Origin: Flavihumibacter fluvii
GTDB lineage: Bacteria; Bacteroidota; Bacteroidia; Chitinophagales; Chitinophagaceae
Direction: 5' to 3'
NCBI RefSeq assembly: GCF_018595675.2
Contig: NZ_CP092333.1
Location: forward strand, 2,318,001 to 2,382,000
Length of the DNA: 64,000 nt
Shown piece by piece: positions 17,896 through 27,421 of this stretch. Each line of letters begins with the position of its first letter. Positions within the stretch are counted from its first letter, which is position 1. The translations under genes and the position numbers were made by a program. A model generated the notes under the pieces. That model was not told the origin of the DNA, did no database searches, and was given only the letters and a program-made list of their open reading frames with translations.

Positions 17896-18649
17896 TCCCA
17901 TCCCTAAATTGGCGACTATTGACCTCCGGCTCAGCTTTGGTCCGAAAGAAGTGCTGAAAGGAATCACCATGGAATTCCCTGCAAAACAGATCACAGCATT
18001 AATTGGTCCCTCAGGTTGTGGAAAAACAACCCTGCTGCGATCCTTTAACCGCATGCATGATCTTACCCCTGATGCCAATATAACCGGTGATATCCTGCTG
18101 AATGGCATCTCCATACTGCATACAAAAACAGCTGTAACTACAATTCGTAGGCAGATCGGTATGGTCTTCCAAAAACCGAATCCATTTCCTAAAAGCATCT
18201 TTGATAATGTAGCTTATGGTTTACGCATAAATAATATTGCAACCAAGGAAATTCCAGGTATTGTTGAACGTTCTCTCCGCGAAAGTTATTTGTGGGATGA
18301 AGTAAAAGATGAATTGAAAAAACCCGCAACAAAATTATCCGGCGGGCAACAGCAACGCTTGTGCATTGCCCGGGCTGTGGCGATCAGGCCCGATATCATC
18401 CTGATGGATGAACCTTGTTCTGCCTTAGACCCAATAAGCACCCTAAAAGTGGAATCCCTGATACTGGAACTGAAAAAATCTTATACCGTAATAATTGTTA
18501 CACATAACATGCAACAGGCACAACGGATTGCAGACCAAACTGCTTTTATGTACCTGGGTGAATTGATTGAGTATGATAAAACAGAAGTAATCTTCAATAG
18601 CGCCAATAATAAACTTACCGCAGATTATATAAGCGGTAGTTTTGGATAA
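17888..18649 (+). CDS. pstB: Phosphate ABC transporter ATP-binding protein PstB
   Basis: 253 residues. Walker A GPSGCGKTT, the Q-loop in IGMVFQKPNPFPKS (a PstB-specific sequence), signature LSGGQQQRL and Walker B IILMDEPCSALD are all present, as is the H-loop in IIVTHNM. It powers phosphate import through PstCA. I chose ATG 17888, within the pstA tail, over a TTG 33 bases earlier. No phoU follows; the next gene is a cupin protein almost 500 bases away. Confidence 0.96.
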   Translation: MNNPIPKLATIDLRLSFGPKEVLKGITMEFPAKQITALIGPSGCGKTTLLRSFNRMHDLTPDANITGDILLNGISILHTKTAVTTIRRQIGMVFQKPNPFPKSIFDNVAYGLRINNIATKEIPGIVERSLRESYLWDEVKDELKKPATKLSGGQQQRLCIARAVAIRPDIILMDEPCSALDPISTLKVESLILELKKSYTVIIVTHNMQQAQRIADQTAFMYLGELIEYDKTEVIFNSANNKLTADYISGSFG

Positions 18650-19141
18650 TGACAATATAGTTTAGCAAGTTACTCCGACAGTATCAGGCATCTGCACTTT
18701 TGAGCACCTCTTCTATTCAGACATAATTTGAATGACCAGAAAATCAATGGTTTTATACACATATAGATGAGGTTTGCAGTCGATATTATCAATTCTCCCG
18801 AAAGTTTCAAATAATAAAACCGGACGTCATTGTACCAAAATCGTACAACTGCTAAATCCAGCATCATCATAATAAATTGATTTACAGCACCATTGAAGTA
18901 TGGCACTTTCTTCGCAGGTAATTAGCCAGATTTTAGCGGCTGTGACCTGTAAGTTGGAATAGATAATAAGAATTTTCGTTTGTTTTATTCAAGACACGCC
19001 CTGGCTATTCCTGGCCGGGGCTTCATTTTACCGGACATTTCCTCAATTCATTCATCGATAGCTACCATCCAGGCAGTATTGTCCTAAAGTATACAAGCGC
19101 GTCTGATAACTTTATGGTATCAAAAAACACTACTTAAAATA
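18650..19141. other. Gene-free stretch between pstB and the cupin gene
   Basis: About 490 bases without a convincing gene. The minus-strand open frame at 18670-18906 has no family features. The only structure I see is the hairpin at 18998-19021. No phoU, no promoter of clear strength. Confidence 0.6.
18998..19021 (+). terminator. Possible hairpin terminator downstream of the pst operon
   Basis: GCCCTGGC and GCCGGGGC pair over eight positions (one G-T wobble) around an eight-base loop, followed by TTCATTTTA. It lies about 350 bases beyond pstB, so its link to that operon is uncertain. Confidence 0.35.
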
Positions 19142-19702
19142 ATGTCAATAATGGAAATCAAATACCCGCATATCATCGAAAATTGCATTGGTGAAAAAAT
19201 AATATTCCTGGATGTTCAACAAAGCCGGGATGGCGAAAAATTACTGGTGGAAAATTATGTTAAGCCAGGTGTTGGCCCGGTGATGCACACCCACTACCTG
19301 CAAGACGAGCAAATTACTGTGCTTGAAGGTAAGATAGGCTACCAGGTGCAGGGCCAGCCGGAACAATTTGCAGGAATAGGGGAAACAGTTTTATTCAAGA
19401 AAGGCACACCACACAGGTTCTGGAATGCCGGACAGGAAATTCTCCATTGCAAAGGGTTTATCCAACCGGCAAATACATCCGTCTTTTTCCTTTCTGCCAT
19501 ATTTGCTGCGCAGAACAAATCCGGTAAAGCAAAGCCTGAAATCTTTGATGCTGCATACCTCCTTACCCGATATTCATCCGAATATGATTTAACCGAGCTT
19601 CCGTCATTTGTAAAAAAGATCATACTACCGGTCATTTGCTATATCGGTAAACTTCTGGGGAAATATGAACACTTCAGGAATGCACCTGCACCAGGAATAT
19701 AA
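19142..19702 (+). CDS. Cupin-domain protein
   Basis: 186 residues. Residues about 35-110 form a single cupin barrel with the metal-binding pattern VMHTHYLQDEQITVLEGK and the second motif GTPHRFWNAG. The C-terminal 60 residues are helical and partly hydrophobic (KKIILPVICYIGKLLG) and may touch the membrane. Related proteins include small regulatory or sugar-nucleotide-modifying cupins; the ligand is unknown. The gene stands alone. Confidence 0.85.
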   Translation: MSIMEIKYPHIIENCIGEKIIFLDVQQSRDGEKLLVENYVKPGVGPVMHTHYLQDEQITVLEGKIGYQVQGQPEQFAGIGETVLFKKGTPHRFWNAGQEILHCKGFIQPANTSVFFLSAIFAAQNKSGKAKPEIFDAAYLLTRYSSEYDLTELPSFVKKIILPVICYIGKLLGKYEHFRNAPAPGI

Positions 19703-19970
19703 AATCAATGCCGATGTTGTGACGTTTCAACAATAAAAATGTGGAGTTCTGTTCAGCTGCACCATTTAAATACCATAATTGCCGGAAAAGAAAGGCATCG
19801 TATGCATTCCGGAGGAATGCACTAATCAGCAATGTAAGTGCAGTTGAGGCAGGGAACCCTGTGAAACTGATGAACGGTCAATATGCCAGAATGCCAAGTC
19901 AACAGATTTTTGTCACTAAAGAAGATCCAGGCTTAAAACACCCCTCTTTCCATCACAAAAAAATCTACAC

Positions 19971-21014
19971 TCACTGGTTCAACCACTTCAGCGCAGCCTG
20001 CACTGTGACATCCTTTTCGGGCTCGCTGTAATTATCATCGCTCTTCACAAATACATCAGGTTGAATATAATAACTGCTAAGTATTTCCTTCCTGGCATTG
20101 GCAATATAGCCGACGGTTAAAAGCAGGTATCCTTTTTCCTGGATCACAAAGCCATTGGTAACACTGGCCACACCAATAGTGGGCTCACCAAATAGCCGGG
20201 TTTTCCGCCGGGTGCTGAACGACAAAGCCATGATTTCACCCGAACTGGCGGTACCTGGACCAATCAATACAGCCACCGGAATATGTTTTTGAAAACTGCA
20301 GGGGCGGTCAGGTAATGCTGCCATTCTGTACCGGACTGTAACTGAATCTGTTTCATCAGGCAATATTTTCCGATTAGCATCTGCAGTATACGTATGGTTT
20401 TCTTCCCCAATAAGGTCCTTCAATGCCTGCCACATCGGTTCGCTATTACCGCCATTATTCATACGCAGGTCCACAATATATCCCCTTGGATGCTGCGTTT
20501 CCAGTTTGCACAATGAATCAGTCAGCATATTTGCCCATTGCTTCATTTTCTCCTGGTTGCTACCAATCAATACGGCCGGCATTTTATAATAAGCGATCCC
20601 ATTGGCCAGCATCCGGATCCTGATAGAGCGGGGCTTTTGGTATTCTGCCAGGATACCCTTGCTGAATTCCCTTTCCGGCCCGGGCTTTTGGTATCGGTAA
20701 GTGGTATCAATTCCGCCATACATGCCATGATGGTCTTTTAATTGTGCAAATACCCAGATCACGGACGACTCCGCTTCTTTTAAAGTTTTGGCCATACCCA
20801 ATTGCTGGTTTACACTGTCCCGGATATTATTCCAATTCAGCTGGCTGGCATAAAGGGATTCTTTCTGCATTACCTCCAGGCAGGCATAAACATAATGTTT
20901 GAGGCTGTCTGGCACCTGGGCCTCCAGGCCGGAAAAAGGTATGCAGGAAAAAAATAGCCCGACCATCAATTGCTTACAGCTCATCTGATGAATTTTAAAT
21001 GGTGATGATTGCAA
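19971..21014 (-). CDS. S41-family (C-terminal-processing) serine peptidase, secreted
   Basis: 347 residues with a signal peptide ending near GLEAQ; an internal Met (start at 20984) would give a shorter, equally good signal. The S41 catalytic core is visible: GYIVDLRMNNGGN, the nucleophile Ser in GTASSGEIMAL and the following FGEPTIGVASV where the general-base region lies. No PDZ domain is obvious, in contrast to CtpA. It should cleave peptides in the periplasm. Divergent from the DUF2268 gene with about 350 bases between. Confidence 0.88.
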   Translation of the reverse strand: MQSSPFKIHQMSCKQLMVGLFFSCIPFSGLEAQVPDSLKHYVYACLEVMQKESLYASQLNWNNIRDSVNQQLGMAKTLKEAESSVIWVFAQLKDHHGMYGGIDTTYRYQKPGPEREFSKGILAEYQKPRSIRIRMLANGIAYYKMPAVLIGSNQEKMKQWANMLTDSLCKLETQHPRGYIVDLRMNNGGNSEPMWQALKDLIGEENHTYTADANRKILPDETDSVTVRYRMAALPDRPCSFQKHIPVAVLIGPGTASSGEIMALSFSTRRKTRLFGEPTIGVASVTNGFVIQEKGYLLLTVGYIANARKEILSSYYIQPDVFVKSDDNYSEPEKDVTVQAALKWLNQ

Positions 21015-21365
21015 AATATCTAATTAGACGACATCTGATCTGCCCGTATGTATGAATTGTGTATTTCATGTGATGAATGGGTACCTGAATGAAAAAAATC
21101 AAACATTGAACAGGAGATGAACCTGGTGGTAATTTGGATCCTGATGCAAATTCCTTCATATTCCAGTATTATCTCCTCTGGGCAATCTGGCATAATAAAA
21201 CCCAAAATGATATTCACACAAATCGTTCATAGAACCACTGTATTAGTAACGCTGATATCATTTTCAATTCCTTCAATTCATCCTGTATTTTCTACCATTC
21301 AACCATTATGGACTTTCGATATGTTAATGGCCATTTTAGTTTTGGCTATATAAATAGCAGCTGTT
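21015..21365. other. Divergent intergenic region between S41 peptidase and DUF2268 genes
   Basis: About 350 bases with no convincing gene; short open frames here lack family features. It should hold promoters for both flanking genes. A clear -7 box for the rightward gene is listed separately. Confidence 0.6.
21337..21344 (+). promoter_or_regulatory. -7 box TAGTTTTG upstream of the DUF2268 gene
   Basis: A perfect match to TAnnTTTG, 22 bases before the ATG at 21366, giving a 5' leader of about 15 bases. TTTCG at 21314-21318 is a weak -33 candidate. Confidence 0.45.
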
Positions 21366-22565
21366 ATGAAAAAAATCGTTTTTGCAATTGGATACGTACT
21401 ACTTACTGTCACCGGATTCACGCAGTCGTCTTATAACTACGACGATTTTTTCTATTACCGGCATTTTCTCTATCTCCGCACCCCTTCCGTTTTATTAAGT
21501 GCTGCAGGTTACAAAGCCGCTGCAGGTGATACCGCGGAAGCCATCAAACTCATCAAACAGGCCGCTGTAAAAAACATGTATGATACCGGCTATATCACGT
21601 ATAATCCGAGGATAAAATTTGTTACCAAAACGCCCCATTGGTTAATGATCAAAGCGATCATTGACAGCAATCAGCAGGCTTTCAGTGACCCGGAAAAAAT
21701 GCAGGTACTGACCAGTGATATTGACAATTTCTGGAAATTATATGACCAGATCGGTAAGCCTGGTGCCGACAAATTACTGATGAACAATTATATTATGAAA
21801 GGCTCACAGGGGTTGCGCACTTTCTATGAAGTCAGGATGGGATTAAGGGTGACCAATATAATTGAAACCGTAAATAAGCGCAGGAAATATTTCGAAAGCA
21901 TCCGGCCGGCCACACAACATTTGTACACCTTCAAACCCCGGATGATCGATGCAGCCAAAAAATTAAAAGCGCTTTATCCGGATGCCATCTTCCCACCTAC
22001 AACCTTTACTATTGGCACATTTGGCGCCTTTGGAACCGCTGACGGCGGAAGCGGCCAGCTGATCGGCGCTGAATTTGTCTGCGATACAAATACGGTTGTT
22101 AAGGATGAGTTGAACGACTGGGAAAAAACCGTCATCTCAGATACCTCCAAAATCCTGGGTATACTGATCCATGAGCTGATCCATATTGAACAACAAACCA
22201 CGCCTTCCAATACCCTGCTAGGAAAAGCGATCAATGAAGGGGCTGCAGACTTTATCACACAACTGGTTCTAGGCTATAACCTTAACAGCCGTATCCATGA
22301 TTATGGAAATGCCCATGAGAACGAACTCCGGGATAAATTTAAAAAGCAAATGGATGGTGAGGCTACTGATGATTGGCTATATAATGGCATTGCTGCCAAA
22401 AACGGCGCACCTGGGGATCTCGGCTATTTTATGGGTTTTAAAATCTGTGAAGCTTATTACAACAAAGCGGTGGACAAAAAACAGGCAGTAAAGGATATCC
22501 TTACTATACCTGATTTTAAGAAATTCCTGGAACAAAGCGGGTACTTTACTTCTTTAGGAAATTAA
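21366..22565 (+). CDS. Secreted DUF2268-type putative zinc protease
   Basis: 399 residues with a signal peptide ending near GFTQS. The zinc-protease motif HELIH lies at residues 269-273 in ILIHELIHIEQQ, with a likely third ligand Glu291 in NEGAADFI. This arrangement matches the DUF2268 predicted Zn-dependent protease family. It would act in the periplasm; substrate unknown. Its coding end overlaps the convergent alpha/beta hydrolase gene by 20 bases. Confidence 0.88.
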   Translation: MKKIVFAIGYVLLTVTGFTQSSYNYDDFFYYRHFLYLRTPSVLLSAAGYKAAAGDTAEAIKLIKQAAVKNMYDTGYITYNPRIKFVTKTPHWLMIKAIIDSNQQAFSDPEKMQVLTSDIDNFWKLYDQIGKPGADKLLMNNYIMKGSQGLRTFYEVRMGLRVTNIIETVNKRRKYFESIRPATQHLYTFKPRMIDAAKKLKALYPDAIFPPTTFTIGTFGAFGTADGGSGQLIGAEFVCDTNTVVKDELNDWEKTVISDTSKILGILIHELIHIEQQTTPSNTLLGKAINEGAADFITQLVLGYNLNSRIHDYGNAHENELRDKFKKQMDGEATDDWLYNGIAAKNGAPGDLGYFMGFKICEAYYNKAVDKKQAVKDILTIPDFKKFLEQSGYFTSLGN

Positions 22566-23496
22566 TCAGGTCGGTGTTTAATTTCTCCCTTTCCGTATAG
22601 AATAAACCATGTGGTGCACCTGCATAAATGAAATAAGTATTATTAGGGATTAACTGCACAGCAATCCTGGCTGAAGAATCAATAGGTACATTTTCATCCT
22701 TATCACCATGTATGACCAGGGTCGGCACATGTATTTTGGCCAAATCCTTCCTGAAATCAGTAAAGGCAAATGATTCAGCGCATTGTAAAGTTGCACGGGG
22801 TGAAGCAAGGGATCCCAGCATCCTGTAATACTCCAGCAGCACTGCACTTACAACATTGTCCTGTACACCAAAGAATTTCTTTCCAAATGCATCCAGGAAA
22901 CTAATACGGTCGGCCTTTATTTTTTCTGCATTTTCATCAAACACTGAGCGAGGTGTTCCAGCCGGATTATCTGTTGTTTGCAGGCGGAATGGTGTTACTG
23001 AACTTATAAATACAGCTTTGGTAACATGCGCCCCATCATACCTGCTGAAATAACGGGCAACTTCACCTCCGCCCATTGAAAAGCCAACTAAGGTTACATC
23101 TTCCAGCTGAAGATGCGCAATGATGGTCTGTAAATCATCGGTAAGGGTGTTATAATCGTAACCATTCCAGGTCTGGGTAGATTTCCCAAACCCACGCCGA
23201 TCATAAGCAATTACACGGAAACCACTGTTCACCAGGGCATCGATCTGGTATTCCCACATATCACTGCTTAGCGGCCAGCCATGGATAAGGATCACCGGTT
23301 TGCCTTCCCCGTAATCTTTTACATGTAATTTAACCTTCGGTCCAACCGTGATATAATCTTCCCGGCCCGTATCACCTGCAATCAGGGCTGCGGTGTAGAG
23401 ATTATTCTCCGGATTCTCTTTTACGAGAATTTCATCCAGCCGTTTATCCTGCGGTGCTGGCTGCAAATCATATAGTTCAGTCTTTTTCATGATCAT
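22546..23496 (-). CDS. Alpha/beta hydrolase, cofactor-free haloperoxidase type
   Basis: 316 residues without a signal peptide. The core matches non-haem chloroperoxidase-like esterases: HGWPLSSDMWEYQ, nucleophile Ser in VGFSMGGGEVARY, acid Asp in HGDKDENVPI and His in GAPHGLFYT. About 45 extra residues precede the usual start of the domain. Physiological role is probably ester hydrolysis (inference). A second Met two codons downstream is an equally possible start. Convergent overlap with the DUF2268 gene. Confidence 0.9.
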   Translation of the reverse strand: MIMKKTELYDLQPAPQDKRLDEILVKENPENNLYTAALIAGDTGREDYITVGPKVKLHVKDYGEGKPVILIHGWPLSSDMWEYQIDALVNSGFRVIAYDRRGFGKSTQTWNGYDYNTLTDDLQTIIAHLQLEDVTLVGFSMGGGEVARYFSRYDGAHVTKAVFISSVTPFRLQTTDNPAGTPRSVFDENAEKIKADRISFLDAFGKKFFGVQDNVVSAVLLEYYRMLGSLASPRATLQCAESFAFTDFRKDLAKIHVPTLVIHGDKDENVPIDSSARIAVQLIPNNTYFIYAGAPHGLFYTEREKLNTDLINFLKK

Positions 23497-23568
23497 GTTT
23501 TACGGATTATAAAAAAATCATGCCGGGTGCGCGTGGATGATTAAATTGTATACGCTGTATTCCAAACC

Positions 23569-25398
23569 ATGAAGCTTTTTGTATACCTTTTTCTATTATT
23601 GGCAGCCATCAGTTCCCGGGCACAAAAAATCACTACCGTTGCCGGAAATGGAACTTATGGCAATTCCGGTAATGGTGGCCCGGCCACTAAGGCGCAACTG
23701 GCCTGGCCGGTGGATATCATAACAGATACTACCGGGAATATGTATATCGCGGACCAGGACAATAACGTCATCCGGAAAGTTGATCCGACTGGTGTCATCA
23801 GCATTTTTGCGGGTACTGCTTCTCCAGGCTACAGCGGAGATGGCGGGCCAGCAACAGCTGCACAATTACACCATCCGGGAAAAATGTGTTTTGACGGTGG
23901 CGGCAACCTTTACTTTACAGACCAAAACGGGGATGTCATCAGGAAAATAGGCATCAACGGCATCATTACTTCTATCACTACATACAATCCGGTTGCTGGT
24001 TATTCAGGTGATAATGGCCCGCTGATCGCTGCCCGGTTTTCCAGCATCTCGGGCATAACCTTCGACCAGTCTGGTAATATGTTCATTGCAGATTACGGCA
24101 ACCATGTCATCCGTAAAGTCAACCCCGCCGGTATTGTTTCCACTTATGTTGGCGACGGAACTTCCGGGTCAGGCGGTGATGGTGGCAATGCAGGTTCTGC
24201 ACAACTAAATGCCCCCTATGCCGTGGTCTTTGATAAGGCCGGTAATATGTATATCCCCGATAATGAAAACCACCATATCAGGAAGGTAAATCCCTCCGGG
24301 ATAATTTCCACCTTCTGCGGCACAGGGGCTCCTGGTTATAGTGGCGATGGCGCTTCTGCAATTATGGCCAAATTAAGATACCCCTGGACCATCGCTGTTG
24401 ACCGGGAAGATAATTTATACATCGGCGATGCCGGTAACCGGGTAATCAGGAAAGTGGATGAAAATGGTATCATTTCCACCTATGCCGGTAATGGCACTTA
24501 TGGCAATACCGGTGACGGTGGTTTACCGGCCTCAGCCGCACTGGGCATAGTGTCGGCCATTCGTGTTGACCAGTCCAACAACCTGCTGATCGCTGTGCGG
24601 GAAAGCTTTAATGTCATCCGTAAAGTGACCAATTGCCATCCTGCAGTACCTGCCATTACTATTTCTTCACCTTCGACCGGCATCTGCCCGGGAGCAGCCC
24701 TGGAATTTACAGCTGCTGTAGTGAATGAAGGATCTGCAGCCGTTTATCAATGGGAAAAAAATGGCTTGCCTGTTGGTAATAATAGTCCGGCTTATACCGG
24801 AACCGCCCTGCTGAACGGGGATGTCATCACCTGCCGGTTAAGTTCCACCAACAATTGTGAAAGTATCATACAGGTAATGAGCAATCCAATAACCATCAGC
24901 ATTCTGCCGGAACCAGCTATCTTATTAGCGCAAACAAAAACATTATGTACTGGAAGCACATTAACTTTGGATGCCGGAAATTTTTCCAGCTACAAATGGA
25001 GTACCGGGTCATTGGAAAGAGCTATAAGAGTGGACCATCCGGGCTTGTATGCAGTAACCGTTACGGATACTAATGGCTGCACCGCAACAGGAAGAATCCA
25101 GGTAAATGCAAAAGAATGCATATCCGGGTTCTTTATGCCCAATGCATTTACCCCCAACAAAGATGGAAAGAATGATTTACTTAAACCTGTCCTGCCGGAA
25201 AACTGGACCCAATTTCAATTCAGCATATACAATCGTTTAGGTCAATTGGTATTTCAAAGCGCAAATCCCTTAACTGGTTGGGATGGGATTACAAACGGAT
25301 CGAAACAGGATAGTAACCTGTACATCTGGACATGTACTTATCAAATTGAGGGACAACCTGTGCAACACCAAAAAGGGACCGTAACTTTAATCAGGTAA
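23569..25398 (+). CDS. NHL-repeat protein with type IX secretion type-B C-terminal sorting domain
   Basis: 609 residues. After a signal peptide come about six NHL repeats (residues about 20-350), each with the pattern NMYIADxxNxVIRKV plus GxYSGDGGPA. A middle region (about 355-510) resembles Ig-like adhesion domains. The last 85 residues begin FFMPNAFTPNKDGKND and contain YNRLGQLVFQS and GWDG, the gliding-motility/T9SS type-B sorting tail. The protein should be exported by the type IX system to the cell surface. Ligand unknown. Confidence 0.93.
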   Translation: MKLFVYLFLLLAAISSRAQKITTVAGNGTYGNSGNGGPATKAQLAWPVDIITDTTGNMYIADQDNNVIRKVDPTGVISIFAGTASPGYSGDGGPATAAQLHHPGKMCFDGGGNLYFTDQNGDVIRKIGINGIITSITTYNPVAGYSGDNGPLIAARFSSISGITFDQSGNMFIADYGNHVIRKVNPAGIVSTYVGDGTSGSGGDGGNAGSAQLNAPYAVVFDKAGNMYIPDNENHHIRKVNPSGIISTFCGTGAPGYSGDGASAIMAKLRYPWTIAVDREDNLYIGDAGNRVIRKVDENGIISTYAGNGTYGNTGDGGLPASAALGIVSAIRVDQSNNLLIAVRESFNVIRKVTNCHPAVPAITISSPSTGICPGAALEFTAAVVNEGSAAVYQWEKNGLPVGNNSPAYTGTALLNGDVITCRLSSTNNCESIIQVMSNPITISILPEPAILLAQTKTLCTGSTLTLDAGNFSSYKWSTGSLERAIRVDHPGLYAVTVTDTNGCTATGRIQVNAKECISGFFMPNAFTPNKDGKNDLLKPVLPENWTQFQFSIYNRLGQLVFQSANPLTGWDGITNGSKQDSNLYIWTCTYQIEGQPVQHQKGTVTLIR

Positions 25399-25414
25399 AA
25401 AATACAGTTGCGCT

Positions 25415-25684
25415 ATGGTTGGTAAAAAGAATTTTTCTTCAATAGTCAAACGGGAACTGGAAGTTGCCTTCTCGAAACATGCCCAACCCTTATGGTTCAG
25501 GTTATTGAAATATATATTATTGGTATTACTGTTCTACTTCTATGGTGGTACCCGTATATTTTGGATCATCTTAGGTATCGTTTTTATATCAGGCTTACTG
25601 CTTCATCTTTGGTACCGGCACAAGACGGAAGGCTGGACGAAAAGTTACGGCTTTTGGAACTATGATAAAAACAAACCTGCTTAA
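25415..25684 (+). CDS. Small membrane protein, unknown
   Basis: 89 residues: a basic N-terminus, two closely spaced membrane helices (about residues 28-48 and 48-66) and a charged C-terminal tail. It starts 16 bases after the NHL-repeat gene and may be co-transcribed. The last four bases overlap the convergent gene. I do not recognise a family. Confidence 0.65.
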   Translation: MVGKKNFSSIVKRELEVAFSKHAQPLWFRLLKYILLVLLFYFYGGTRIFWIILGIVFISGLLLHLWYRHKTEGWTKSYGFWNYDKNKPA

Positions 25685-25950
25685 CCCTTTCTGTATTTAC
25701 CTGGTCCCGGAGCTCTGCCTTCACCAGTATATAAAGTCCTTCTCCTGGCTTCTTTTGCAGCCAGCCAGTTTTTATATTCATCAGATTTTGTGGAGATCAT
25801 TACACAGTAAAAATCCGTCACAATACCAGCCGCCTTTGCTTTATTCAGGAAAAAATCGAAAGCATCATCAATATTCCTGATATGGTATTCTTTGATACCG
25901 GTATGGGATTTCCCGCCGGTTGCAGTATACGTGATGCGAAAATAGGGCAT
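25681..25950 (-). CDS. Small soluble protein, unknown
   Basis: 89 residues, basic, no signal peptide. The start MPYFRITYTATGGKSHTGI and the central helix DDAFDFFLNKAKAAGI look like a compact alpha/beta protein; the tail is rich in Gly, Pro, Arg and Lys. Codon use looks genuine. No function can be assigned. It is convergent with the small membrane protein gene, overlapping by four bases. Confidence 0.6.
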   Translation of the reverse strand: MPYFRITYTATGGKSHTGIKEYHIRNIDDAFDFFLNKAKAAGIVTDFYCVMISTKSDEYKNWLAAKEARRRTLYTGEGRAPGPGKYRKG

Positions 25951-26240
25951 GACATAAAGATAACCTGAAAGCCATATTAAAAGACAAACTCACTCAAAGA
26001 CAGATACCTGCTGGTAATGAACAATTTATTAGGGCTTGAATGAAATGCAGGAAATAGTAACGGCTGTTCATAATGCAGATTACAAAACCGAACTAATGAA
26101 ATAAAGGCGATGTCCTTTAGGTTTTGGGGAAACTCACATTTATTTTACCTCATCTTGTACTATTAAAAACAAAAAATTAAAGTAGAATAATAAGACCAGG
26201 TGACGATTAGCATTCAACTCCCTATTCAGTATTTGCATCG

Positions 26241-26471
26241 TTAGTCACAGGTAACACATGGACTTCCGCTGTAACCATGGGAAGTTGCCCATTGATCGCA
26301 ATCCGCTTTCGTGCTGAAGCACGGCAACCCTAAGTCTAAGGATTCAACCGTCCATGGTGTTGACGCAGCGCAGTTATGTGCACAAATTTTAGTTTCATCA
26401 TCCTTACTGCAGGTGCTTAATGTCAGTGCGAAAACAGGCAAAAAAACCCACCTGAAATTGCCGCTATTCAT
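26241..26471 (-). CDS. Small cysteine-rich lipoprotein, unknown
   Basis: 76 residues from the ATG at 26469-26471 (an upstream TTG is less likely). Lipobox LSTC after a short hydrophobic stretch; the mature part is about 55 residues with six further cysteines, in CAHNCA, PCFS, DCDQW and CVTC. The even number suggests disulfide pairs in the periplasm or on the surface. No family recognised. It is isolated, divergent from the FISUMP gene. Confidence 0.6.
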   Translation of the reverse strand: MNSGNFRWVFLPVFALTLSTCSKDDETKICAHNCAASTPWTVESLDLGLPCFSTKADCDQWATSHGYSGSPCVTCD

Positions 26472-26617
26472 AATATACAATTCTGTACATTTTAAAAGTA
26501 AACATTACCAATAGCCCTATCCATGACGCAAAATTCCTATGAAACTGATTCTGGTCAGGGTATATAAATTCCATTCAATTAGCATGTAAATTTATAAGGC
26601 ATATTAAACCGAGCATC

Positions 26618-27406
26618 ATGAAAAAAATTCTATTACCAATGTTGTCAATAATTCTATTGGCTTCATGCGAAAAACAAATCTCCGTTGACAAATCACCTGA
26701 GGATATTGGATGCATATCAGAGAAAAAGCCTGAAAAAATTAATGCCTGCCATTTTGATGGGAAAACCGGGAATCCGAAAACGATCTCCATTAGTGTAAAT
26801 GCCTGGCCGGCACACCAGGCTCATGGTGACCTCAAGGGAGACTGCTCAGCAGTGATGACAAAAATTTGCGATCAATTTTGGATGGTTAAAAACCTGGACG
26901 TCGCTACTTACAGAAATGGAGACATCATACCACAGGTTAAAGATGCAAACACCTGGTTTAGCCTCACTTCCGGCGCATGGTGCTACTACTTGAATTTATC
27001 TGAAAATGGACCTATATATGGTAAACTATACAATTGGTATGCAGTAAACGATCCACGAGGCCTTGCACCCGTAGGTTGGCATGTACCAACGGAGACAGAT
27101 GTTTCAACATTATCCAATTGTTTAGGCGGCGACCTGGTAGCGGGGGCAAAAATGATGGAAACAGGTACAGCTCATTGGCCTCCTCCAAACAGTGAAGCAA
27201 CGAACTCCAGCGGATTTACCGGACTTCCAGGAGGCACCCGAAGTAAAATCGCTTTGTGGGGCGGCGGCGGTTATTATTGGACTTCTACCGTGTTTGAATA
27301 CGATGCCGATTACGCCAGGTACTTCATTTTAGGCGATCATTCCAAATTAATCAGGAACTTCACTTATACCGTTGATGGCGCATCTGTTCGCTGTGTGAAA
27401 GATTGA
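26618..27406 (+). CDS. FISUMP-domain lipoprotein
   Basis: 262 residues. Lipobox LLASC with lipidated Cys17. The C-terminal 170 residues are a FISUMP domain: VKNLDVATYRNGD, GKLYNWYAVNDPRGLAPVGW (start of the central motif), and the end GASVRCVKD. The domain is common in surface proteins of Bacteroidota and Fibrobacter and is a sugar- or protein-binding C-type-lectin-like fold by inference. Function of this member unknown. Confidence 0.88.
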   Translation: MKKILLPMLSIILLASCEKQISVDKSPEDIGCISEKKPEKINACHFDGKTGNPKTISISVNAWPAHQAHGDLKGDCSAVMTKICDQFWMVKNLDVATYRNGDIIPQVKDANTWFSLTSGAWCYYLNLSENGPIYGKLYNWYAVNDPRGLAPVGWHVPTETDVSTLSNCLGGDLVAGAKMMETGTAHWPPPNSEATNSSGFTGLPGGTRSKIALWGGGGYYWTSTVFEYDADYARYFILGDHSKLIRNFTYTVDGASVRCVKD

Positions 27407-27421
27407 AAATACATAGCCCAC

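Noticed and set aside
18670-18906. 78-residue hydrophobic open frame on the minus strand after pstB
   Set aside because: No conserved pattern, no plausible promoter, and composition typical of AT-rich intergenic sequence.
19741-20031. 96-residue open frame before the S41 peptidase end, with a small inverted repeat at 19803-19821
   Set aside because: A central part faintly resembles a FecR-type segment, but too little to support; the end overlaps the real S41 gene.
26042-26098. 18-residue frame reading MQEIVTAVHNADYKTELMK
   Set aside because: It resembles the start of DUF2442 proteins, but the rest of such a gene is not seen, so it is at most a tiny remnant.
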